Positions 1-6,020 of a stretch of DNA of 11,165 bases are shown here, piece after piece. This stretch comes from Spongospora subterranea (Eukaryota > Endomyxa > Phytomyxea > Plasmodiophorida > Plasmodiophoridae). Both the position numbers and the translations under genes were made by a program. The DNA is taken from contig OUQQ01000655.1 in NCBI GenBank assembly GCA_900404475.1, positions 14,089-25,253 of the forward strand. The letters run 5' to 3'. Below the pieces are notes generated by a model that saw nothing but the letters and a program-made list of their open reading frames with translations, ran no database searches and was not told where the DNA came from. Every line of letters begins with the position of its first letter. Within the stretch, counting starts at the first letter, position 1.

Positions 1-256
1 TTCCAGACCATCGGGTCGGACATGGTCTGACCGTCCAGTCAGTGTTCCAGACCATCGGGTCGGACATGGTCTGACCGTCCAGTCAGTGTTCCAGACCATC
101 GGGTCGGACATGGTCTGACCGTCCAGTCAGTGTTCCAGACCATCGGGTCGGACATGGTCTGACCGTCCAGTCAGTGTTCCAGACCATCGGGTCGGACATG
201 GTCTGACCGTCCAGCCATTGTTCCAGACCGTCGGGTCGGCGGCATGATCTGATCGC
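1..256. repeat. 44-bp tandem repeat block A
   Basis: A 44-bp unit is repeated head to tail. The first four copies (1-176) are identical, the fifth differs in its last bases, and a sixth partial copy from 221 is more diverged. Each unit contains an inverted repeat: CAGACCAT and ATGGTCTG arms around a 10-base spacer. There are no unique spacers between units. The open frames seen across it simply follow the repeat, because 44 is not a multiple of three and successive units change frame. Related units occur at 4553-4648. The decayed Copia RNase H tail abuts this block. Confidence 0.95.
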
Positions 257-257
257 G

Positions 258-610
258 TAGGCTCCGGAAACGTACGCTTGATAACGGCTTTGTAAACAAT
301 ATCTGCCATGTTATCTTCGCTGGCAACGTAATGAAGCTCAATGAGTCCTTTCCTCCTCTCGTGTTGGGATGAAAAGGTACTTCACATCGATGTCCTTGGA
401 GCGTTGAGACATACATTCATTCTCAACCATCTTGATACAGGATTGGTTTATCTTCGTAGATCACGGTTGGCGAAGGTTGTGTAAGTCCTAAGTCAAGTAG
501 TAGGTGACGCAGCGATACATATCACTTGCTGAATGGCGTGAGGGACGGCGATAAAATCAGATTCCGTTGAGCTCAGCGCTACACATTTCTGGCGTCGCGA
601 CCCAAAATTG
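258..610 (-). pseudogene. Copia-type retrotransposon RNase H C-terminal fragment, decayed
   Basis: Read on the minus strand, this stretch gives the hallmark end of a Ty1/copia polyprotein, spread over more than one frame. First comes RQKCVALSSTESDF (about 594-553). Next is a piece reading TQPSPTVIYED (about 480-447). Then SQRSKDIDVKYLFIP (about 409-365) is followed, after a frameshift near 340, by LHYVASEDNMADI (about 335-297). In intact elements these make one RNase H domain ending in an 'ADI.TKA' tail. Here there are at least two frame changes and in-frame stops, and nothing of reverse transcriptase or integrase is visible in the window. Its 3' end runs into the 44-bp repeats. It is a dead remnant; the family call rests on motif order and spacing. 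Confidence 0.8.
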
Positions 611-849
611 CTTTTCCATTTACGATCACCACCGCTGTCACGAATTTCTGAAAAACTTGATAATCATTCGAAGTCGGAAAAAAATTTACAGACGGGAAAA
701 CGTGAAAAAGTGACTGAAACCTCTACCTGGTCGAAGACCAAGCAGTTCGGAATCGGTGATTTGGCTGCATGAGGAGTTGGCCAGCGAATTTCGACGGCTT
801 GCGAAATGCGGATTCAAATTCTCTCCAAGAGGACCGTTTTCCTTAATGG

Positions 850-1319
850 GTTCTTGAACATGAAGCATATCAGGCCGACATTTACGGTCGGGAGAAAGTG
901 ATGTTTATCGATAACTGGCGTGGACACAATATAACTACGGAACTCCAACAATCTTTGAACGAAAAGTGGAGCTGTTTTCGATTTTTCACCACCGTGTGCG
1001 ATACACTTGTGTCAACCAGCAGACTCTTGTGTCGCTGAAATGGTGTTGAACGGGCAATAATTCGATGAAGAACGGTCGAGGTCGTTGTGGTCGGGGAAAC
1101 TGAAAACCCCAGACAAAGAGCTTTCCCACGTCTGGCGACCGACGCGGTGCGGGATTTAAATAGTCAGGGAGATGTCGCCGGTCTCACGAATTCGCGTAAA
1201 GCCATGATTAAAGGTGGACTCGCTCGCGATGTGAATGGAGATTGGAGCGAAGCGCAATAACGCCGGACCTCCAGGCAACTGTTGGAAAATACCGATCAAA
1301 CTTTGATGGCGCGCTCCTT
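850..1319 (+). pseudogene. pogo-like DDE transposase C-terminal fragment, decayed
   Basis: Plus-strand frames give the later part of a pogo-like (DDE_1 type) transposase. VMFIDNWRGHN (898-930) matches the D-N-x3-H block holding the second catalytic Asp. It is followed by ITTELQ and a divergent FF..CDTLV stretch. After a frameshift near 1011, QPADSCVAEM (1013-1042) supplies the third acidic residue in its usual QPxD context. The C-terminal region follows as RLATDAVRDLNSQ and then ARDVNGDWSEAQ. After another one-base shift it ends as TPDLQATVGKYRSNFDGALL, close to 1319. The N-terminal DNA-binding domain and first Asp block are not recognisable upstream. At least two frameshifts and an internal stop make it inactive. 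It ends exactly where repeat R begins. Confidence 0.75.
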
Positions 1320-1662
1320 TGAACTTAATAATCCCATTATCCAACCCATAAAATTCAATTTAATGTGAGATCGCGCGTAGGTTGACCCGACTCAGTTTTT
1401 TTTCAGTGATCTCACTCGGATCCCTTAGGTTTATACGGTTTGGACGTCATATGTAGTCTTCTGGCGGCACATTCCGGCCGCGGCTGCAGCGAACTGTAAG
1501 AAAAACTCGCTGCCATTGCTTCCTAATATCAAGACGGCGACAGAATCTGACGACAGAACCTCAGTCAATGCCCTAGTGACCATCAATCCTTCATCAGATT
1601 ATTACGCGTTTGCGACTGTCTCATAGAAATCTGTTCTCATTTGACACTTAGATTCGCTTTTC
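1316..1662. repeat. dispersed repeat R, copy 1
   Basis: This segment aligns in the same orientation with 5364-5641. It starts at CCTTTGAACTTA and passes through long matching blocks, for example GGTTGACCCGACTCAGT and GACGTCATATGTAGTCTTCT. It ends near TTGACACTTA..TCGCTT.TCACCC. Copy 1 carries about 38 extra bases near 1600-1637 and some smaller insertions. No convincing terminal inverted repeats are seen. The minus strand contains an open stretch beginning MVTRALTEVLSSDSVAV that is partly conserved in copy 2, so R might carry an exon of a gene family. It follows the pogo relic directly. Confidence 0.85.
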
Positions 1663-1704
1663 ACCCCAGTGATGGGTGGAGGCCCAGGAAAAGCGTCTTT
1701 CTGC

Positions 1705-2286
1705 TCAGGCCAATGCGGAATCGGTGTCCGGTCTGGTGCGTCCAGAGGTGTATCCCGAGCTACGCCTGCAGAGCCTGCAATCTGCCGGCTCAATCAATGC
1801 CATCGCAACTTGCGGTTGTAGCTCGTCAGCGGAGGCTGCATCGCGAACTGATGAACGAGTTGCTGAAGTCTGCGAAGAATCGCTCTCATGGTGGAAAGCA
1901 GACAGTGGCCGTTTATCGGACGCTGACCTGGAAAAATCGATCCAAGGCGATATTTTTCTATTTTCACAGATCATTGGAAAACTTGGATGCTGAATTGACA
2001 TGCACCTTGTTCAGCCTTAACATCAACACATTCGACAACTGCATTCGTCAACGACAACTTCGAAAAATTGTTGTCGTACGTCGAGGCGTTTTTCAGTTGC
2101 GGATCTTGTTTGTTCCTGATATCCCTGCGTCGTATCGAAGCAACTACGAGAACTTTGAACCATCGTCGAAACTGGTCGTGGAGTCGAATACTGCTTGTCC
2201 TCGTCCGGCAAGAAGTATGTATCGGCTGCTTTAAGTGGCAGTCGACAGAAGGATTGCAGAATCGCATCCACGTCGACAGACATCAT
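1705..2286 (-). CDS. tentative three-exon hypothetical protein
   Basis: I do not recognise this protein. On the minus strand three open pieces join in one frame through two GT-AG introns. Exon 1 is 2286-2173 (38 codons, starting MMSVDVDAILQSF), exon 2 is 2115-2059 (19 codons) and exon 3 is 1989-1705 (94 codons plus stop). The introns are 57 and 69 nt, both between codons, as in the better supported gene at 6021. The predicted product is about 151 residues, polar, with no signal peptide or membrane segment seen. Plus-strand frames here are also open (for example 1676-1993), so the strand is not certain. It could be debris linked to repeat R. Confidence 0.3.
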
Positions 2287-2368
2287 TTATCTGGGTCAAT
2301 CAACGAAGACAGCCGGATCCGGCTGATCCGTTAAATATCTAAAAGAGGAAGAGTTCATCGTTGAACAG

Positions 2369-2647
2369 GTGGTCGTTGCCTGGGTGACAGGGAACCCCTT
2401 ATGCAGATTATCAGAGTATGATGTTTTGCTGCAACCAAACGGCACAGCATCGCTGGTTCCATTCATTGTCTTGAACAGACAAACACAGACTCCGGATCAC
2501 CGTTTGATTGTCCTCATCTGCCAATGCAAAAAGTACCGGGCAACATCTTTGCGAGCCGAAGGATGCCATTCTACTCTAACTGTGTTAGACGATGGGACAA
2601 TTCTAGGCACTTCTGAGCATCCGTGCGAACGGCAGATCTCTGCATAA
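2369..2647 (+). pseudogene. possible FLYWCH/MULE-type zinc-finger fragment
   Basis: The plus-strand frame contains VLNRQTQTPDHRLIV, then CQCKKYRATSLRAEGC, then LDDGTILGTSEHPC. The order resembles the FLYWCH zinc finger common at the start of Mutator-like transposase ORFs: an aromatic strand, W/C-x-C..., a GC or RC cysteine, a D-G-x-I turn and a final H-x-H or H-x-C. Here the Trp before the first Cys is missing and the last ligand would be Cys rather than His. No transposase domain follows before the stop at 2645-2647. If the call is right this is a truncated transposon piece; if not, it is an unrecognised open frame of 92 codons. Confidence 0.38.
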
Positions 2648-2649
2648 GC

Positions 2650-2988
2650 AATAGATATACGACAACAGGTTGACACCATGTAAACTGTTCTACATATTGA
2701 CTTTGTATTAAGATGTATAACATGGCCTATGAGTTGTCGCTCAATCGAACGCTCTTTGCGGGAGCAATTTGGACGCGGATTAGTCAGGAAATAATTTCCC
2801 CTCTGTCCGACAGTATTTTGCGAGTGCTGACAAAATCCCAAATTCTACGACGCGTCTCGCACGAATGTGAATAGGGGGTTGGCGCCAACTCGAACTTATT
2901 GAACGTTGCTGCAGTTGCCTAACCGACGCGTCCAGTAGGCGCTTGATGACGGCGTGACCTTTGTGGAGCTGGTGGAATCCCTTGTCGT
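2650..2988. other. no supported gene
   Basis: Only short antisense open frames occur here: a minus-strand frame at 2497-2841 and another at 2780-2995 beginning MANDKGFHQLHKGH. Neither shows a recognisable motif or a convincing splice partner. I see no RNA gene or repeat in it. Confidence 0.5.
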
Positions 2989-3432
2989 TTGCCAAAACAG
3001 GTGACGACGACAGTCAGGGGTTGGATCACAGCCAACAGGTCAGTCGGGCCATCACAATCAACTGCTATTGATCGTTCCGCAATTCGGATATCGGACGTTG
3101 AACCCCTCAGTCTTCGTGGCGCCCCTCCGAATTATATCCAGATCCACTCTAAGAGTATTTATCAAGAACATATATCTATTCGTACGCTTCATTATGTTAA
3201 AGAGAAGATCATGTTTGCTGAATCCGTCGTTTATTGGCAGGTAATGCTAAATCGTAATGAATATAGAATGGCGTTGCTGTTCTCCGCTGCACAGACAAAT
3301 CATGTCAAACATATTGCTAAAAACAACACAGAGTTGACGATAATGATGGACAAGGACGACTATATCCCTTTATGTGCAGAAAAATTTCTACTAGCCGATC
3401 GTCTAACTCATAAACATCCCTCACTTGATTGA
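2989..3432 (+). CDS. tentative 3' exons of an unknown gene
   Basis: I do not recognise this protein. The frame is open through 147 codons. Inside it lies a good 54-nt intron (3241-3294, GTAATG to GCACAG, phase 0) of the length seen in neighbouring genes; it has no stop, so it could be retained. The last exon would run 3295-3432 and end HKHPSLD. The 5' end is unclear: the ATG at 2989 is only the first in frame, and AG acceptors nearby (at 3000 and 3038) leave room for upstream exons. The last 116 bases overlap the end of the better supported minus-strand gene, which lowers confidence. Confidence 0.25.
   Translation: MPKQVTTTVRGWITANRSVGPSQSTAIDRSAIRISDVEPLSLRGAPPNYIQIHSKSIYQEHISIRTLHYVKEKIMFAESVVYWQVMLNRNEYRMALLFSAAQTNHVKHIAKNNTELTIMMDKDDYIPLCAEKFLLADRLTHKHPSLD
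3230..3235 (-). terminator. poly(A) signal AATAAA of the minus-strand oxygenase-like gene
   Basis: AATAAA on the minus strand lies about 82 nt beyond the stop codon at 3317-3319. This is a plausible distance for a short 3' UTR and supports the stop codon chosen for that gene. Confidence 0.5.
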
Positions 3433-4450
3433 AAAGACCTTTGGTATAGCACAGATTTTTGTACTTGGGGGAAGATGTTATCGGGGGGAACGACCCATAT
3501 TTTGGCGTCAGGATCAGCAGTCTGGACACAATGGATGATCGCTCGCCTTCCCCATCACCAATTTTGACAGCCGTATGAGCGACAGTTCTCGAATCCCAGA
3601 CATAAACTTCATCGGGCTGCATGTTCAATCGTGTGTACCAATCGTTTTTGATAGAATCGGATTTCAACAGGAATTGCAAATTGTCCTTGCCACCTTTCAC
3701 GATAGGAACAGCCTTGGTGCGAGTAGGGCCACATTGAGTGGCCGGTGTCAATACCAATGGCCATGATTTAACAGGTTCAGTTGGGATCCAGATATTCATC
3801 AAATGTTCAATCTTCAACATTTCCATTGCGCATCGTTCAACGTTCCCATTATAGTGATTCAGAGCAGCGGATATCACGTCCGTATTCTTCGCTAAATTCA
3901 CCATGAGGTCCACAGACCATTTTCCGTAACCTTTCAACAAATCCTCAATATCAGCATCGCGGGGAAAATCGATGTGCGCTCGTCGAGTCTCGTGATTTTT
4001 TAAGGTGAACAGTTCTGTTCCAATAGGGCTAAATATCCAATTGCAAAGATCATCGCTGATACTCTCATATATGCCTTTTTGAAGGAACGTCTCAGCAAAC
4101 CTATCACTGAATTTAAACTTCTTGGTCACGTCAGGAAACCAATCTGTAAATTGAGATGAAGACATGCTTTCTTGCATGGTCAAAATTGATGTTAAAGAGG
4201 GAATTTCTCCTTTCAGGCGCTGGGGCATTCGAAAAACAGAGAATTTTTCGGGCGACTTCAAAGTTTGCAAAATATTCATGATTGTCGCTTCCTTGGTTGG
4301 CTCTTTCATTGGATTCAAAATGATATTGTCATAAACTTGGTTATTCCATATATCAGCAGCCTCAGTTAATCTGATAACTGCTCTCATTTCCGGGTCTTCC
4401 TGACAGTTGACCACAAGCCATATGCAGGGAACCACAGCAAACAACAACAT
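3317..4450 (-). CDS. secreted CmcJ/AsaB/NvfI-like Fe(II)/2-oxoglutarate oxygenase-family protein
   Basis: This is an intronless frame of 377 residues. Residues 1-17 (MLLFAVVPCIWLVVNCQ) form a signal peptide, so the product probably enters the secretory route. The second half follows the CmcJ/AsaB/NvfI family in order. RRAHIDF (156-162) supplies an H-x-D pair (H159, D161). NIWIPTEPVKSWPLVL (219-234) matches the family's 'N-V-W-R-P...P-L' block. WYTRLNMQPDEVYVWDSRT (271-289) matches its 'WYY..DM.PDE...DSRT' block. AHTAV (291-295) gives the distal His (H292), and SSIVSR (305-310) the basic residue usual for co-substrate binding. Family members act as oxygenases or desaturases on small molecules. 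The substrate here is unknown, and a secreted version is unusual. The N-terminal 130 residues are not recognised. The last 36 residues beyond FNQ (341) could instead be intron, since GTGAGG follows. Confidence 0.65.
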   Translation of the reverse strand: MLLFAVVPCIWLVVNCQEDPEMRAVIRLTEAADIWNNQVYDNIILNPMKEPTKEATIMNILQTLKSPEKFSVFRMPQRLKGEIPSLTSILTMQESMSSSQFTDWFPDVTKKFKFSDRFAETFLQKGIYESISDDLCNWIFSPIGTELFTLKNHETRRAHIDFPRDADIEDLLKGYGKWSVDLMVNLAKNTDVISAALNHYNGNVERCAMEMLKIEHLMNIWIPTEPVKSWPLVLTPATQCGPTRTKAVPIVKGGKDNLQFLLKSDSIKNDWYTRLNMQPDEVYVWDSRTVAHTAVKIGDGEGERSSIVSRLLILTPKYGSFPPITSSPKYKNLCYTKGLFNQVRDVYELDDRLVEIFLHIKGYSRPCPSLSSTLCCF

Positions 4451-4490
4451 AGTTTGTACTGAAATACCGGTGATGAAAAGTTGAAATTGA

Positions 4491-4554
4491 AAGTGATTAT
4501 TTATTGGAATGCGGAGCCGTGTAAGTGATTATTTATTTGAGTGCGGAGCCGTGT
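4491..4554. repeat. 32-bp tandem duplication upstream of the oxygenase-like gene
   Basis: Two adjacent 32-bp copies (4491-4522 and 4523-4554) each begin AAGTGATTATTTATT and end GCGGAGCCGTGT, with two differences near the middle. They lie 41-104 bp upstream of the minus-strand ATG at 4450, where promoter elements would be expected. They directly abut the second 44-bp repeat block. Confidence 0.9.
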
Positions 4555-4648
4555 TCAGACCATCGGGTCAGACATGATCTGACTGTCCAGCCAGTGCCCC
4601 AGACCGCCTGGTCGGACAGGGTCTGACCGTCCAGTCAGTGTTCAGTCG
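4553..4648. repeat. 44-bp tandem repeat block B
   Basis: Two diverged units of the same 44-bp family as 1-256 are followed by a partial start of a third. The inverted-repeat arms are still recognisable (CAGACCAT with ATGATCTG in the first unit). The second unit keeps the GGTCTGACCGTCCAGTCAGTG-like end of block A. The block sits between the oxygenase-like gene and the Harbinger relic. Confidence 0.9.
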
Positions 4649-4825
4649 CGGACACAATATACACCGATGACCGTAATTAAAGCGGTCCACACTAATACAG
4701 ATACTGTAAATACCCACTCACTTAGAGCATTCCCACGTGCGGATGAGTCAAACAGTGCGGGATTTATGGCGCACTCCCACTGGTACGAGGTATCCCGTTT
4801 GTACCGTCCGTGATGAACAACACCC

Positions 4826-5367
4826 ATGCGGCTTCAACGGTCAGTTTCGACGAAAAATATCGACGAATTCTTTGAGGAAATGGACGACGATGATGACCTC
4901 CTTGACTTCATGGATATGATACAATCCAGCGATGAAGAATCGAGCAGCGATAGCGATTCGACGATAGCGAATGGCGGGTCAAGACCTGGCAACAGGCCCA
5001 ACATTGATCGAGACCGTCGGACTGGGCATCTTCGCCTGTTTGCCGACTACTTTGCGGATTAGTCGAACTACGACGATGCACATTTCCGGCGGCGATTTCG
5101 AATGAGGTATGGTGTGCAATGATGATGGATATTTGCGGTACGTCCTGAGTCTAAACACAGTCGCAATCTCTTCCTGCACATCGTGAACGGCGTTGTTGAG
5201 GTCGAAGAATATTTTGTTCAAAAACCCGATGCTTGTGGCGCACAGGGGCTGTCTACATTGCAGGTCGTTTGCCATGTGAGCTAGTGTGCGTTCAATTCTC
5301 AGTTGATGAACAGAAGTGCATGGCGGCTCTGCGTATCCTCTGCTATGGGGTAGCCTCGGATGCCCTT
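4826..5367 (+). pseudogene. PIF/Harbinger transposase N-terminal region, truncated
   Basis: After an acidic lead (EEMDDDDDLLDFMDM) the frame reads NIDRDRRTGHLRLFADYFAD, the family's 'N-I-x-R-D-R..GH.RL..DYF' block. An in-frame TAG (5060-5062) interrupts it, then SNYDDAHFRRRFRM continues. A 54-nt intron (5107-5160, phase 2) restores RMSRNLFLHIVNG. YFVQKPDACGAQGLSTLQ ends at a second intron (5264-5313, 50 nt, phase 0), followed by KCMAALRILCYGVASDAL. These blocks precede the DDE catalytic core in intact elements. The core is absent, because repeat R starts at once. The stop plus truncation make it inactive. The minus-strand frame 4979-5413 is its shadow. Confidence 0.85.
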
Positions 5368-5641
5368 TGAACTTATCAATTTCATTTACCAACCCATAAA
5401 TTTGAGATTGCACATAGGTTGACCCGACTCAGTTCTTTTTCAGTGATTGCACTCGGATCCCTTGATGTTAGGACGTCATATGTAGTCTTCTGGCCGGTGC
5501 TGCAGCAAACTGTACGAAGAACTCGTTGCCATTGCTTTCGAATATATTGACGGCGACAGAATTCGACGACAGAACCTCAGTCATTGCCCTTGTGACCATC
5601 AATCCTTCATCAGATTTGACACTTAAAATCGCTTGTCACCC
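5364..5641. repeat. dispersed repeat R, copy 2
   Basis: This copy aligns along its length with 1316-1662 in the same orientation and begins at the same CCTTTGAACTTA-like boundary. It is shorter, lacking about 38 bases near its right end and some internal bases. On the minus strand it reads MVTRAMTEVLSSNSVAV and continues through FFVQFAAAPARR, paralleling copy 1. It truncates the Harbinger reading frame, as copy 1 truncates the pogo-like frame. Confidence 0.85.
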
Positions 5642-5987
5642 ACACTAATTTCCTGCTATTGTTTTAGTGATGCCCACACAATTCTGAACACACCCAAAAT
5701 AGTGTCGGCGGGACAAATCTTTCTCTTCCCATCAATGTCCCCAGGAAGGTCATGTACGATTAAGATACTGAGTACCCATACAAAGAGATCCCCCACTCTA
5801 GGTCCCTCATATTTCGATTTCAGTATTACACGACGATATCATTCAATTCAGTTCCCCCACAAGTTCCCCCACAAGTTCGGTCAAACTACCTGAGGACAAT
5901 CAATACCGCAGTTAAGATCGTCCTTGGCGTTACAGTGAATGACCATTCACATCTGGGTCAAGTCCCTGACACTTTCACAACTCCTTT
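5642..5987. other. intergenic, upstream region of the 12-exon gene
   Basis: No supported gene. A short plus-strand open frame (5633-5893) has no recognisable features. The region holds the 12-bp duplication at 5851-5874 and probably the promoter of the gene starting at 6021. Confidence 0.5.
5851..5874. repeat. 12-bp perfect tandem duplication
   Basis: GTTCCCCCACAA occurs twice in a row (5851-5862 and 5863-5874), followed by GTTCGG. It lies about 150 bp upstream of the ATG at 6021 and could be either a slippage product or a doubled regulatory site. Confidence 0.9.
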
Positions 5988-5997
5988 CATATATTAA
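5988..5997 (+). promoter_or_regulatory. possible TATA-like element
   Basis: CATATATTAA lies about 24-33 bp before the start codon at 6021. If it acts as a TATA box the 5' UTR would be nearly absent, so this is only a weak suggestion. Confidence 0.2.
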
Positions 5998-6020
5998 TAG
6001 GTTCCGTTCGATCAGCATCG

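Noticed and set aside
1..256. CRISPR array
   Set aside because: The repeats are directly adjacent, with no unique spacers, and the context is eukaryotic.
127..416. Two minus-strand ORFs across the first repeat block
   Set aside because: They are the Copia RNase H tail running into the 44-bp repeats in different frames, not intact genes.
3575..3766. Plus-strand ORF of 63 codons
   Set aside because: It lies wholly antisense within the oxygenase-like gene and has no features of its own.
4979..5413. Minus-strand frame of 144 codons
   Set aside because: It is antisense to the Harbinger relic, whose plus-strand motifs are specific; treated as a shadow.
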